From assembly GCF_030652515.1 (NCBI RefSeq), contig NZ_JAUSAR010000080.1, positions 1 to 64,000 of the forward strand: a DNA stretch of 64,000 bases, in the 5' to 3' direction. The notes below the pieces were generated by a model that saw only the letters and a list, made by a program, of their open reading frames with translations, did no database searches and was not told the origin of the DNA. Shown one piece after another: positions 10,145-19,913 of this stretch (position 1 is the first letter of the stretch; each line of letters opens with the position of its first letter). The position numbers and the translations under genes were made by a program. The DNA is from Aquabacterium sp. (GTDB lineage: Bacteria; Pseudomonadota; Gammaproteobacteria; Burkholderiales; Burkholderiaceae_C).

Positions 10145-12034
10145 TCAATTGGCCGAGCTGCCTCCTGCGGTAAAGCCTGTCAGGCGGCCTTGGTCATGAA
10201 CCGCCGGGCCTTCGGCGGGCACATCCACCGGCTCTTCCACTGGCGTGGTCTCTGACGAGGCCTCACCTTCGGCCGACGCCAGGTGGAGCTGGTGCACAAA
10301 ACGGCGCCCACGGTCATACGGGAACACGTCGTGCACATACCCAGCCTTGATGCGTTCCTTGTGCTGCTGCCAGAAATCAGCTTCCAGCAACTCGGCATGG
10401 TGCTTCATGAAGATGGCACGCACGCGAGGATCGCCCAGCAAGAAGGGCCCGAAAGTCTCCGGGAACACATCGTGCGGGCCGACTGAATACCAGACCTCGC
10501 CAGACATCTCTTCTTCCTCATTGCGCGGCTCTGGCACCTTGCGGAAATTGCAGTCGGTGATGTACTCGATCTCGTCGTAGTCGTAGAACACAACCTTGCC
10601 GTTGCGCGTGACGCCGAAGTTCTTCCAGAGCATGTCGCCCGGGAAGATGTTGGCCGCCACCAGATCCTTGAGCGCGTTGCCGTACTCGATGACCGCGTGC
10701 TCCAGTTGCTCTCCCTCAGCTTCCTGGATGTAGATGTTGAGCGGCACCATGCGCCGCTCGATGTACAGGTGCTTGAGGATGAGCACATCGCCCTCCTCTT
10801 CCATCACGCTGGGCGAGAAATGCTTGAGCTCGGCGATCAGCTCATCGTCGAAACGGTCGCGCGGGAAAGCCACGTTGGTGAACTCGAGCGAGTCGGCCAT
10901 GCGGCCCACCCGATCGTGCTGCTTCACCAGCACGTACTTGGACATGATCAGGTCGCGCGTGGTTTCTTTCTGCGGCGGGAAGAAGTCCTTGATCACCTTG
11001 AACACGAAGGGGTACGAGGGCAGATCGAACACCAGCATGACCATGCCCTTGATGCCCGGCGCAATGCGGAACTTGTCGCTGGAGTGGCGCAGGTGGAAAA
11101 GGAAGTCGCGGTAGAACAGGTTCTTGCCGTGCTTCTGCAGGCCCAGTGCACTGTAGATTTCCGCGCGCGGCTTTCGCGGCATCAGCGTGCGCAAGAACTG
11201 CACGTAAGCCGAAGGCACTTCCATGTCCACCATGAAATAGGCGCGGGCAAAGCTGAACAGGGCCAGCAGGTCATCTTCACCAAAAAGGGCTGCGTCAATG
11301 TACAGGCGCTTCTTGGAGTTGTGCAGGATGGGGATGGCAAAGGGCAGGCTCCGGAAGCCGTTGATCACCTTGCCCACGATGTAGGCGCCCTTGTTGCGGA
11401 AGAACAGGGAGGACAGCACCTGGATCTGGAAATTGGTGCGCAGGCGCACATTGCCCACCTGCTCCTGCAGGGCCTCGAAAATGAAGCCTACGTCGCGGTT
11501 CAGATCTTCAAACGGTTCGTCGAGCTCGTAGCTCTGGATCACCGTTTTGAGCATGGCGCGCAGGTTCTCACGCGTGGGGTAGTAAGCGCGGAAGGTGGGC
11601 TTGGCTTTAGGGTCTTCGTCCTCGATGTACTCGGTGGACACGGCCGGCCGCACAAAGATGAAATCGTTGCGGAAATAGCGCCGGTGCAACATCCGGATCG
11701 TGACCGAATTGAAGAAAGTCTCGGCCAGTTCGGGCTGGCGGTGGTTGGTCAGCAGGCCGATGTAGAACAGCTTGATCTGGTGCCAGACCTCCATGGGCAG
11801 TTCGCTGGCCAGGTAGTCGTTTTCCAAGCGGGCCACAGCCTCGTTCACGCGCAGATCGTAAAACTCGATGCGCACGCGCTGGGCCAGTTGCTGGCCATGC
11901 CAATCGGCCTGCTCGAAACGAACCTTGGCGTCGGCGCTGGTTTCGCGGAAGATCTTGTAGTGGCGGTCAAACCCATCGAGCATGGCCTTGGCGATTTCAA
12001 AGGCGCGTGAATCGGTCAGTTGCGTTGGGAGCAT
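10145..12034 (-). CDS. aceK: Isocitrate dehydrogenase kinase/phosphatase
   Basis: A 629-residue protein matching AceK along its length. AceK phosphorylates and dephosphorylates isocitrate dehydrogenase, directing carbon to the glyoxylate shunt. Seen motifs include [13 protein letters not shown] near the N-terminus, the nucleotide-binding region [22 protein letters not shown] and the kinase-like [22 protein letters not shown] segment. In enterics it is in aceBAK; here it stands alone beside carbonic anhydrase, as in many betaproteobacteria. A roughly 50-residue Glu/Pro-rich tail makes it longer than the E. coli protein. It converges with bamD across 29 bp without a clear terminator. Confidence 0.96.
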   Translation of the reverse strand: MLPTQLTDSRAFEIAKAMLDGFDRHYKIFRETSADAKVRFEQADWHGQQLAQRVRIEFYDLRVNEAVARLENDYLASELPMEVWHQIKLFYIGLLTNHRQPELAETFFNSVTIRMLHRRYFRNDFIFVRPAVSTEYIEDEDPKAKPTFRAYYPTRENLRAMLKTVIQSYELDEPFEDLNRDVGFIFEALQEQVGNVRLRTNFQIQVLSSLFFRNKGAYIVGKVINGFRSLPFAIPILHNSKKRLYIDAALFGEDDLLALFSFARAYFMVDMEVPSAYVQFLRTLMPRKPRAEIYSALGLQKHGKNLFYRDFLFHLRHSSDKFRIAPGIKGMVMLVFDLPSYPFVFKVIKDFFPPQKETTRDLIMSKYVLVKQHDRVGRMADSLEFTNVAFPRDRFDDELIAELKHFSPSVMEEEGDVLILKHLYIERRMVPLNIYIQEAEGEQLEHAVIEYGNALKDLVAANIFPGDMLWKNFGVTRNGKVVFYDYDEIEYITDCNFRKVPEPRNEEEEMSGEVWYSVGPHDVFPETFGPFLLGDPRVRAIFMKHHAELLEADFWQQHKERIKAGYVHDVFPYDRGRRFVHQLHLASAEGEASSETTPVEEPVDVPAEGPAVHDQGRLTGFTAGGSSAN

Positions 12035-12048
12035 GGATCGGCCTGAAA

Positions 12049-12729
12049 TTAAACCGCTGAGCCAGCGGCAGGTTGTGGGGTGTGGCGTTTTTTCAGCTCG
12101 GACAGGGCTTCGGCATAGGCGGCCCCGAGGGCTTCGGGGTGTTCCACGGTCATCCGCATGTCCTTGATGTGGCCATCATGCAAGCCGTAGACCCACCCGT
12201 GCACAACGACCTCCTGGCCACGTGCCCAGGCATCTTGCACCACGGTGGTCTGGCACACGTTCAAGCTTTGCTCCAGCACATTGAGCTCGCACAGGGCGTC
12301 CAGCCTGGCTGGGCCGTCCGGGAGTTGGTAGAGCCAGTCGCGGTGCAGGTTGCGCACGTCCTGCACATGGCGCAGCCAGTTGTCGGCAATGCCGATGCGC
12401 TGGTTGTTCATGGCCGCCTTGACGCCGCTGCAGCCGTAGTGCCCCACCACGATGATGTGCCTGACCTTGAGCGAATCGATCGCGAATTGCATCACCGACA
12501 GGCAGTTCAGGTCGGAATGCACCACGACGTTCGCCACATTTCGGTGCACGAACAATTCACCGGGCAGCAGCCCCACGATTTCATTAGCCGGAACGCGGCT
12601 GTCACTGCAGCCGATCCACAGGTACTGGGGGGACTGCTGCTGCTGCAAGCGGGTGAAGAAACCGGGCGTGCGGTTTTCAATGTCCCGAGCCCAGGCCCGG
12701 TTTTTGTCGAACAGGGATTCAAGTGTCAT
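12049..12729 (-). CDS. can: Beta-class carbonic anhydrase
   Basis: A 226-residue zinc enzyme interconverting CO2 and bicarbonate in the cytoplasm. Zinc ligands and the dyad are visible: CSDSRVP (Cys and Asp) near residue 41 and HYGCSGV (His and Cys) near residue 97. The [12 protein letters not shown] start is typical of the Can (YadF) subgroup. It precedes aceK by 14 bp on the same strand, so the two may be co-transcribed; the next gene upstream diverges 41 bp away. Confidence 0.96.
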   Translation of the reverse strand: MTLESLFDKNRAWARDIENRTPGFFTRLQQQQSPQYLWIGCSDSRVPANEIVGLLPGELFVHRNVANVVVHSDLNCLSVMQFAIDSLKVRHIIVVGHYGCSGVKAAMNNQRIGIADNWLRHVQDVRNLHRDWLYQLPDGPARLDALCELNVLEQSLNVCQTTVVQDAWARGQEVVVHGWVYGLHDGHIKDMRMTVEHPEALGAAYAEALSELKKRHTPQPAAGSAV

Positions 12730-12770
12730 GGATGAGAGTGTAGTCAGGCTTCATGGGTCACAATTCCCGC

Positions 12771-13841
12771 ATGCAAGAGACTTCACCTGCGACGATCGAC
12801 TACCCCATGGGCGACACCCTGCCCGCCACGGGCCAGGCCTTGGCCGTGACGCCCGGGGTGCGCTGGGTTCGCATGGCCCTGCCATTCGCACTGGACCACA
12901 TCAACCTCTGGCTGTTGCGCGATGAGATAGATGGCCAGCAGGGCTGGACGATCATTGACTGCGGCATCGCCAACCAGGGCACCCAGGACGCGTGGGAACA
13001 GGTGTTTGCCACCCAGTTGGAAGGCTTGCCGGTGCTCAGGGTCATCGTGACGCACATGCACCCCGACCACGTCGGCAATGCGCATTGGTTGACCGAGCGC
13101 TGGAGCACCCCGCAGCAGCCCTGCCGCCTCTGGATGAGCGCCACCGATTTTCACGCGGCGCACCTGGCGAGCAAGCACACCAACAATTTTGGCGGTGAGC
13201 GGGCCGCGGACTTCTTTGCCAGCCACGGGCTGACCGACCCGGAGTCGGTGGCCAAGATCCGGGCCCGAACCAACTACTTCAGCGCCATGGTGCCCGACAT
13301 GCCGCATGCCTTTCACCGCTTGCGCGATGGCCTGGCGGTGAAAATCGGCCCTCACACCTGGAGCTGCCACGTGGGACACGGCCATGCGCCAGAGCACATG
13401 GCGCTGCATTGCCCGGCACTGGGCGTGTTGATCTCGGGCGACATGGTGCTGCCCCGGATATCGACCAACGTCAGCGTGTACGACGCCGAACCCGAGGCCG
13501 ACTCACTGACCTTGTTTTTGCAGTCTTTGGACCGCATGCGGGCGCTCCCAGCCGACACCTTGGTGCTGCCATCACACGGCAAGCCCTTTTCTGGCCTGCA
13601 TGCGCGCATCGATCAATTGCACGAGCACCACCGGGAGCGCCTGGCCGAGGTCGTCACGGAATGCCAGCAACAAGCCACCACGGCCGCCGACCTGCTACCA
13701 GTGCTGTTCAAGCGCAAGCTCGACCTGCACCAGACCACGTTTGCCATGGGCGAGGCCGTGGCCCACCTTCATGCCTTGTGGCACAAGGGCACGCTCACGC
13801 GCACCCTGGGAGCCGATGGCATCTACCGATTCAGCTGCTGA
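12771..13841 (+). CDS. Metallo-beta-lactamase-fold hydrolase
   Basis: A protein of about 356 residues with the metal-binding set of the MBL superfamily: THMHPDHVGN (HxHxDH), a later His in GHGHAPEH, an Asp in ISGDMV and a C-terminal LPSHGKPF. The N-terminal half carries FALDHINLWLL, typical of the cytoplasmic beta-lactamase-like hydrolases common in Burkholderiales; the C-terminal winged-helix-like region resembles LACTB2-type proteins. The substrate is unknown. ATG 12771 is chosen from family length; ATG 12753 is also in frame. Its stop lies 11 bp inside the convergent dehydrogenase gene. Confidence 0.85.
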   Translation: MQETSPATIDYPMGDTLPATGQALAVTPGVRWVRMALPFALDHINLWLLRDEIDGQQGWTIIDCGIANQGTQDAWEQVFATQLEGLPVLRVIVTHMHPDHVGNAHWLTERWSTPQQPCRLWMSATDFHAAHLASKHTNNFGGERAADFFASHGLTDPESVAKIRARTNYFSAMVPDMPHAFHRLRDGLAVKIGPHTWSCHVGHGHAPEHMALHCPALGVLISGDMVLPRISTNVSVYDAEPEADSLTLFLQSLDRMRALPADTLVLPSHGKPFSGLHARIDQLHEHHRERLAEVVTECQQQATTAADLLPVLFKRKLDLHQTTFAMGEAVAHLHALWHKGTLTRTLGADGIYRFSC

Positions 13842-15096
13842 CGACCTGACGCCTTGAGTTTCGGCGGCGGCCCAGCGCCCCAATCACCAACAAACCCGCC
13901 AACGCGCTGGCCCAGGTTTCCGCTTCGGGCACCATGGCCACGACCATGCCGTTGATCCCGATGGCGTACAGACGGCCAAAGCCGTCTTCACCAAAGGAGG
14001 TCGGACCACTCAAGCCGGTGGCGCCCAGCAAGGCTGCTGTGTCGTCACGAAAATCCACGGGCTTGCCATCTGCCCCCAAGTAAAAAGAAAACACTCGGTC
14101 GGATACGAAGTCAGCGAAGAAGTAGCGCCCGTCGGCATCCCCAATGCTGGGGCCTCGGTAAACATAGCCCCCAGTGATTGAATTGCCCAGACCACCAGGT
14201 GCGCCCAGGTGCGCATATTCAAAGATGGGATCGGTCAAGCCGGGCGCCTCGCCGCCCACCACAGGAGTCGCCACAGAGCCTTCTCTCAGGCGCCAGCCAT
14301 AGTTGTGACCACCAAGGTCCCCGGCCTTCTCCAGATTGATTTCTTCGAAAACATCCTGGCCGACATCCGCGATCCAGAAATCGCCTGTTTGCCGATCAAA
14401 GCTGTTGCGCCATGGGTTGCGAACACCCAGTGCCCAGATCTCGGGCCGGGTGCCTGCCTGGTTCACGAAGGGGTTGTCGGTGGCCACGCTGTAGCCAGCG
14501 TCGGCACCGCTCACGTCAATCCGAAGCACCTTGCCCAGCAGGCTGTTGCGGTTCTGTCCATGGTTGTGGGGGTCATTGGCATCGCCGCCATCACCGGTGG
14601 CGATGTAGAGGTTCTGGTTGTCGCCAGGCCTGAAGGCCAGCCAGCCCGCCTTGTGGTTACCGTAGGGTTCTTGAGGGATGCTGATGACGCTTTGGGCCGA
14701 GCCCGCATTGGCCACATTGCTGGATGGCGCGGCCACCGTGTACCGCTCGACCACGGTGTTGAGCGTGGTTTTGTCGATGTAGTTGACGTAGAACCTGCCG
14801 TTGCTGGCATAGCCGGGGTCAAAGGCCAAGCCCAGGAGTCCGCGCTCGCCAGCGGTATCCACCTTGGCCGACAGGTCCAAAAACGGCGTCGCCAGCGTCT
14901 GACCATTGGCAATGATCTTGACCAGCCCGCTCTTTTCAATGACAAAAAGGCGGTGGTCCCCGGTAGGTGCGGTCAGGTAGACGGGCTGGCTCAGATCACC
15001 GGCCACCAACGTGCCGCTGAGGGCGTGCGCCCCTGAAACAGCCACGGCCATCGCCATGGACGCGCAAAACTTTGCCAGAACATATCGTCCTCTCAT
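13831..15096 (-). CDS. PQQ-type soluble sugar dehydrogenase with PEP-CTERM-like tail
   Basis: A 421-residue exported protein of the glucose/sorbosone dehydrogenase (six-bladed propeller) family. Signatures are GERGLLGLAFDPGYA, GDGGDANDPHNHGQN (calcium/PQQ region) and FDRQTGDFWIADVGQ. A signal peptide ends near SGAHA. The C-terminus reads VPEAETW, a hydrophobic helix (ALAGLLVIGALG) and an Arg cluster, which matches the layout of a PEP-CTERM sorting signal cleaved by an exosortase. AAGGAG precedes the ATG. The physiological sugar is unknown. It overlaps the convergent hydrolase gene by 11 bp. Confidence 0.88.
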   Translation of the reverse strand: MRGRYVLAKFCASMAMAVAVSGAHALSGTLVAGDLSQPVYLTAPTGDHRLFVIEKSGLVKIIANGQTLATPFLDLSAKVDTAGERGLLGLAFDPGYASNGRFYVNYIDKTTLNTVVERYTVAAPSSNVANAGSAQSVISIPQEPYGNHKAGWLAFRPGDNQNLYIATGDGGDANDPHNHGQNRNSLLGKVLRIDVSGADAGYSVATDNPFVNQAGTRPEIWALGVRNPWRNSFDRQTGDFWIADVGQDVFEEINLEKAGDLGGHNYGWRLREGSVATPVVGGEAPGLTDPIFEYAHLGAPGGLGNSITGGYVYRGPSIGDADGRYFFADFVSDRVFSFYLGADGKPVDFRDDTAALLGATGLSGPTSFGEDGFGRLYAIGINGMVVAMVPEAETWASALAGLLVIGALGRRRNSRRQVVSS

Positions 15097-15174
15097 GCTT
15101 TTCTCCTTGTGACCTATGTTGACCCGAGCCGGAGATTAAGCAGGAAAGGAAGGGACTTTCAAGACAAGGGCTAT

Positions 15175-16059
15175 TCAGGCCCAGTCCGGGATGACTGCAT
15201 GGCGCAATTGCTCGCGGGCTTTTTCGTAATCTGGCATGACGGACATGACCACTTCCCAGAAGCGGGGGCTGTGGTTCATTTCGCGCAAGTGGGCCAGCTC
15301 GTGCACCACCACGTAGTCGATCACATGGTCGGCAAAGTGCATCAGGCGCCAATGCAGGCGGATGGATCCATCCACACTCGCACTGCCCCAGCGCGTGCGC
15401 GCAGACGACAGGCTGATCCGGCTGACGCTCACACCCATCAGCGGGGCAAAGTGCTTCACCCGCGCTTCAAAGCGCTGTTTGGCCTGCTTCTTCAGCCAGG
15501 ACTGAAAAGCATCACCAATCAGCCCAGATGCTGCGTCAGGGTTCAAACCCAACATCAGGGCCCGGCCGCTTTCGCTCAGGCTGACACCTTTGGTGCCAGG
15601 ATCCAGCACCAGGGTCAGCGGCTCACCCAGGTAAGGCAAAACCGCACCATGCTGCCACTCGATGCGAGAGGCCTTCTGCTTCAAGGCACGCTCGCGCTGC
15701 TCGACCAGCTTGTTGCAGATCCAGCGGGATTTGGCGTGCAGGGCGGTTTCGATGTCGCCGGAAGACACCCACCGGGGGGCGCGCACGCTCAGCCCTTCGG
15801 AGCTGACGACCATGCCGATGCTGCGGCGGCGCACGCGCTGGAATTCATAGGCCACGATCACATCGCCCAGGCGCACTTCATGCTCGGCCTGGGGGTGGCG
15901 GAATACGGGTATGTCGGGCTGGGCAGGCACCGGCATGGCGGGCGACTGGGCCAGGGCCGCAGAATGCGGCTCCTTGCCAGTGGCGCCTTCCACCCAGGGC
16001 AGGCCCATCTGCTCACCCGACGACACTGGTGTCACTGTCTCAGGCGTTCGGTCACTCAT
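15175..16059 (-). CDS. YgjP/DUF45-like zinc metallopeptidase
   Basis: A roughly 294-residue protein with the zinc motif HELAHLREMNHSPRFW, which fits the M48/YgjP (DUF45) family: HExxH followed by a downstream His. The N-terminal 60 residues are variable and Pro/Ala-rich. The family is found widely next to gmhB and is thought to be a cytoplasmic SprT/WSS1-like peptidase; no substrate is known. ATG 16059 is preferred over a GTG one codon upstream. It lies 16 bp downstream of gmhB on the same strand. Confidence 0.88.
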   Translation of the reverse strand: MSDRTPETVTPVSSGEQMGLPWVEGATGKEPHSAALAQSPAMPVPAQPDIPVFRHPQAEHEVRLGDVIVAYEFQRVRRRSIGMVVSSEGLSVRAPRWVSSGDIETALHAKSRWICNKLVEQRERALKQKASRIEWQHGAVLPYLGEPLTLVLDPGTKGVSLSESGRALMLGLNPDAASGLIGDAFQSWLKKQAKQRFEARVKHFAPLMGVSVSRISLSSARTRWGSASVDGSIRLHWRLMHFADHVIDYVVVHELAHLREMNHSPRFWEVVMSVMPDYEKAREQLRHAVIPDWA

Positions 16060-16075
16060 CACTCAAACTTGTCTT

Positions 16076-16684
16076 TCATGTCAGCTCGCCCATGTGTGTG
16101 GCCACGGGGCTGTCTTCGCCATGTGCACGCCGATCCCGCAGGATCAGGAAGTCGGCAAAGGACGACAGATCGGGATGGATCGTCAGATCGGAAACCTGCT
16201 GGCGCAGGTCGATCAATTCGGTTTCGGTCATGGTGGCGGCCTGCCCGGTGCGAACCAGGTGGGGCTCGCAACCGACGGACTGCGCCGCCAGCACATCGCG
16301 CGGAAGGTCGCCCACCATGGGCACACCCGCCAAGGACACGCCAAAGCGCTGCCCGATCATCTTGAACAGACCAGGCAAGGGCTTGCGGCAGGTGCATTGG
16401 TCTTCGGGGGTGTGGGGGCAGAAGAAAACGGCCTCGACCCGGCCGCCATGGCGGGCCAGCAACTGGTTCATCCGTGCATGCATGGCGTTGAGGGCCACCA
16501 TGTCGAACAAGCCCCGGCCGATGCCCGACTGGTTGGTGGCCACGACAACGTGCCAGCCGGCATGGTTGAGCCGGGCGATCGCCTCCAGCGCACCGGGCAG
16601 AGGCACCCACTCGTCCGCCGACTTGATGTAGTCGTCCCGCTCGTGATTGATGGTTCCGTCGCGATCGAGAATGACGAGTTTCAT
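16076..16684 (-). CDS. gmhB: D-glycero-beta-D-manno-heptose 1,7-bisphosphate 7-phosphatase
   Basis: GmhB removes the C7 phosphate of heptose bisphosphate in ADP-heptose synthesis for the LPS core. The HAD motif LDRDGTIN is at residues 5-12 and the structural zinc cluster is visible as CPHTPEDQCTCRK. ATG 16684 is preceded by CGGAG at ideal spacing, so it is preferred over the in-frame ATG 16705 that overlaps the glyS stop. It sits directly after glyS, the usual Burkholderiales order. The lysophospholipid acyltransferase gene often found next is not here. Confidence 0.94.
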   Translation of the reverse strand: MKLVILDRDGTINHERDDYIKSADEWVPLPGALEAIARLNHAGWHVVVATNQSGIGRGLFDMVALNAMHARMNQLLARHGGRVEAVFFCPHTPEDQCTCRKPLPGLFKMIGQRFGVSLAGVPMVGDLPRDVLAAQSVGCEPHLVRTGQAATMTETELIDLRQQVSDLTIHPDLSSFADFLILRDRRAHGEDSPVATHMGELT

Positions 16685-16701
16685 GCCCACTCCGAAAGGG
16701 G

Positions 16702-18900
16702 TCATGCGGCCAACCTGGACAGGTCGGCCACGCGATTCATGGCCTGGTGCAAGGATGCCAGCAAACCGAGGCGATTGGTGCGCAATGCGGCATCTTCGAC
16801 ATTAACCATGACATCGGCAAAAAATGCATCAACTGGCGTCTTCAGAACTGCGAGTGCTTGCAGCGAGGCCGTGTAGTCACCGTCATCAGCCTTCATCCTT
16901 GCTTTGACCTTAACAGCGGTCAGGGCCTCGTATAGCGCGACTTCGGCGGGCTCCTTCAGTAAAGCGGCATCGACCTCGGGCTCAACCTTGCCATCGACCT
17001 TTTTAAGAATGTTGCCCACTCGCTTGTTGGCAGCGGCCAATGAGGCGGCCTCAGGCAGCGCGGCAAAAGCCCGGACGGCCGCAAGGCGCTGATCAATCTC
17101 GGCCAAGCGCTGTGGATCCAAGGCCAGCACGGCATCGACTTCCTGGGCGCTGTAGCCTTGCTCGCGCAGGCTGCCGGACAGGCGATCGTAGATGAAACGC
17201 ACCAGCAAATCCTTCCGTTCGGCGGCCTTGCCCTCAAACGGCGGGTAGAGCTTGCTTGCCAGATCGGCGTCTTGTTTGACACTCGGCTCCGGGAGGCCGG
17301 CAAACGCGCCAAATGCACTATCCACCATCTGCTCTAACTGCAGCGGCAGATCGCGCTCGATCAGCATGCGAATCACGCCCAGGGCATGGCGACGCAAGGC
17401 GAATGGATCCTTGTCGCCCGTGGGCAACTGGCCGATGCCGAACAGGCCCACCAGGGTCTCCAGCTTGTCGGCCAAGGCCACCACCACGCCGACCAGATCG
17501 CGCGGCAATTCATCGCCCGCGAAACGGGGCTTGTAGTGGTCTTCGATGGCCTGCGCCACCTGGTCGCCCAGGCCATCGTGGCGGGCGTAGTAGCCGCCCA
17601 TGATGCCTTGCAACTCGGGGAACTCGCCCACCATGTCGGTCAACAGATCGACCTTGGCCAGGCGGGCTGCCGTATCCACGTTCGCAGCCAGCGAGGCTTG
17701 ACCCAATGCCTCCATCAACCCCTTGGCAATGGCGCGCACGCGTTCGACGCGTTCGCCCTGCGTGCCCAGCTTGCCGTGGTAAACCACCTTGGACAGGCCA
17801 ATCACGCGGGACTCCAGGGTCTTCTTGCGGTCCTGGTCGAAGAAGAACTTGGCGTCGGCCAGGCGCGGGCGCACCACGCGCTCGTTGCCGCCAACCACCG
17901 CGCTGGCGTCTTCAGGACTGATGTTGCTGACGATCAGGAACTGGTTGGTCAACTTGCCGGAAGCGTCCAGCAAGGGGAAGTACTTCTGGTTGGCCTTCAT
18001 CGTGAGGATCAGGCACTCTTGCGGCACTTCCAGGAAGGCCTCTTCAAAGCGGCCGGTCAACACATTGGGGCGCTCAACCAGGGCCGTCACCTCGTCCAAC
18101 AGCGCGTCGTCATCGATGGGATGGAGGTTGGTGCCGACCTTGCTCGCAGCAAGCTTGAGTTGACGCGAGATCTCGCCCCGGCGGGCTTCGAAGCTGGCGA
18201 TCACGGCGCCTTCTTGCGCGAGTTGCGCCGCGTAGGTGTCGGCGTTATGAAGCACCACGGGGTTGACCTTGGCCTCAAAGCGATGGCCTTGCGTGCTTCG
18301 GCCAGACAGCAAGCCCAACGCACCCACGGAAACCACTTGGTCGCCATGCAGGGCCACCAGGCCATGCGCCGGACGCACGAAGTTGACGCTGGTCCAGCCC
18401 GGCTGGAAATCAGCGCCCGGGCCTTGCTCCAACTGGTAATTCATCACCTTGGGGATCGGCAGCTTGGACAAGGTTTCGTCCAGCGCCTTTTGCAAGCCTT
18501 CGCTCAAGCTGGCACCGGCCTTGATGCTGTCAAAGAACAGCGCCTCGGCCTTGCCATCGGGCAAGCGCTTCAGGCTGGCAACCGCGTCAGGTCCAGCGCC
18601 CAAGGCCGAAAGCCGTTTGAGCAAGGCTGGCGTGGCCTGGCCTTCGGCATTCAGACCCACGCTGACGGGCATCAGCTTTTGTTGCACAGCCTGGTCAGTC
18701 GCCTTGGCCAGCACCGACGTCACATGCACCGCCAGACGGCGCGGCGAAGCAAAGGCCGTCGCCACGGAATCAGCACCCGCCAGGCCTTGCGATTTCAGGC
18801 TATCAGCCAGCACCTGGGCAAAAGACTCACCCAACTTCTTGAGCGCCTTCGGCGGCAACTCTTCAACGAACAACTCAACGAGCAAATTGGAAGCGCTCAT
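16702..18900 (-). CDS. glyS: Glycine-tRNA ligase beta subunit
   Basis: The 732-residue beta subunit of the alpha2beta2 bacterial glycyl-tRNA synthetase. The start NLLVELFVEELPPKALKKL is diagnostic. The middle has PRRLAVHV and TEGHRFE-like sequence (TQGHRFEAK), and the C-terminal DALR-like anticodon-binding helices end at VADLSRLAA. It follows glyQ by 2 bp, so the two subunits are co-expressed, and runs into gmhB. It is slightly longer than the E. coli subunit, with Ala-rich extensions. Confidence 0.98.
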   Translation of the reverse strand: MSASNLLVELFVEELPPKALKKLGESFAQVLADSLKSQGLAGADSVATAFASPRRLAVHVTSVLAKATDQAVQQKLMPVSVGLNAEGQATPALLKRLSALGAGPDAVASLKRLPDGKAEALFFDSIKAGASLSEGLQKALDETLSKLPIPKVMNYQLEQGPGADFQPGWTSVNFVRPAHGLVALHGDQVVSVGALGLLSGRSTQGHRFEAKVNPVVLHNADTYAAQLAQEGAVIASFEARRGEISRQLKLAASKVGTNLHPIDDDALLDEVTALVERPNVLTGRFEEAFLEVPQECLILTMKANQKYFPLLDASGKLTNQFLIVSNISPEDASAVVGGNERVVRPRLADAKFFFDQDRKKTLESRVIGLSKVVYHGKLGTQGERVERVRAIAKGLMEALGQASLAANVDTAARLAKVDLLTDMVGEFPELQGIMGGYYARHDGLGDQVAQAIEDHYKPRFAGDELPRDLVGVVVALADKLETLVGLFGIGQLPTGDKDPFALRRHALGVIRMLIERDLPLQLEQMVDSAFGAFAGLPEPSVKQDADLASKLYPPFEGKAAERKDLLVRFIYDRLSGSLREQGYSAQEVDAVLALDPQRLAEIDQRLAAVRAFAALPEAASLAAANKRVGNILKKVDGKVEPEVDAALLKEPAEVALYEALTAVKVKARMKADDGDYTASLQALAVLKTPVDAFFADVMVNVEDAALRTNRLGLLASLHQAMNRVADLSRLAA

Positions 18901-18902
18901 GC

Positions 18903-19859
18903 TCAGGCGACTTTCTTTTCTAGTTGTGCAAGAACCTCTTGCGCCCAGGCCTTGGGGGCCATCGGGAAGCCCAATCGGGCACGGCTGTCGAGGTAAGCCT
19001 GGGCCACACTGCGGGCCAGGTTGCGGATGCGGCCGATGTAGGCCGCGCGCTCGGTCACCGAGATGGCACCACGCGCGTCCAGCAAGTTGAAGCTGTGCGC
19101 GGCCTTGAGCACCTGCTCATACGCCGGCAAGGCCAGGTGCTGCTCGATCAGGTACTTGGCTTGCGTTTCGTAGTTGGTGAAAGCGCCCAGCAGGAACTCG
19201 ACATTGCTGTGCTCGAAGTTGTAGGTGGATTGCTCGACCTCGTTCTGGTGGAACACATCGCCGTACTTCAGCGTGCGCTGAATCTTCTGGCCATCGGCGC
19301 CCACTTCTTCCCAACTCGTCCACACCAGGTCATAGACGTTTTCAACGCCTTGCAGGTACATGGCCAAGCGCTCCAGACCATAGGTGATCTCACCCGTCAG
19401 CGGCTTGCAATCGATGCCGCCCACTTGCTGGAAGTAGGTGAATTGCGTCACCTCCATGCCATTGAGCCAGACCTCCCAGCCCAGGCCCCAGGCGCCCAGC
19501 GTCGGGTTCTCCCAATCGTCTTCCACGAAGCGGACGTCGTTCTTCTTCAGGTCAAAGCCCACGGCCTCCAGCGAGCCCAGGTACAGCTCGAGGATGTTGG
19601 ACGGCGCTGGCTTGAGGACGACCTGGAACTGGTAGTAATGCTGCAAGCGGTTGGGGTTCTCGCCAAAGCGGCCATCCTTGGGACGGCGGCTGGGCTGCAC
19701 ATAGGCTGCGCGCCACGGCTCTGGGCCCAGCGCGCGCAGAAAGGTGGCGGTGTGGCTGGTACCGGCGCCCACTTCCATGTCATAGGGTTGCAGCAAAGCG
19801 CAGCCCTGGGCATCCCAGTAGCTTTGAAGGCGCAAGATCAATTGCTGGAAGGTCAGCAT
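18903..19859 (-). CDS. glyQ: Glycine-tRNA ligase alpha subunit
   Basis: The 318-residue catalytic alpha subunit of glycyl-tRNA synthetase. [19 protein letters not shown] opens the protein, followed by [19 protein letters not shown] and [19 protein letters not shown], which carry the class II active-site residues. The start ATG lies 54 bp past the lnt stop. A minus-strand TAGAAT at 19911-19916 could be its -10 element, but the -35 is poor. The pair glyQ-glyS is intact. Confidence 0.98.
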   Translation of the reverse strand: MLTFQQLILRLQSYWDAQGCALLQPYDMEVGAGTSHTATFLRALGPEPWRAAYVQPSRRPKDGRFGENPNRLQHYYQFQVVLKPAPSNILELYLGSLEAVGFDLKKNDVRFVEDDWENPTLGAWGLGWEVWLNGMEVTQFTYFQQVGGIDCKPLTGEITYGLERLAMYLQGVENVYDLVWTSWEEVGADGQKIQRTLKYGDVFHQNEVEQSTYNFEHSNVEFLLGAFTNYETQAKYLIEQHLALPAYEQVLKAAHSFNLLDARGAISVTERAAYIGRIRNLARSVAQAYLDSRARLGFPMAPKAWAQEVLAQLEKKVA

Positions 19860-19913
19860 GGCATTTTTTGGGTCGGTGGGGTGGGCATCAAGCAGTGACG
19901 CGAATGCCCGATT

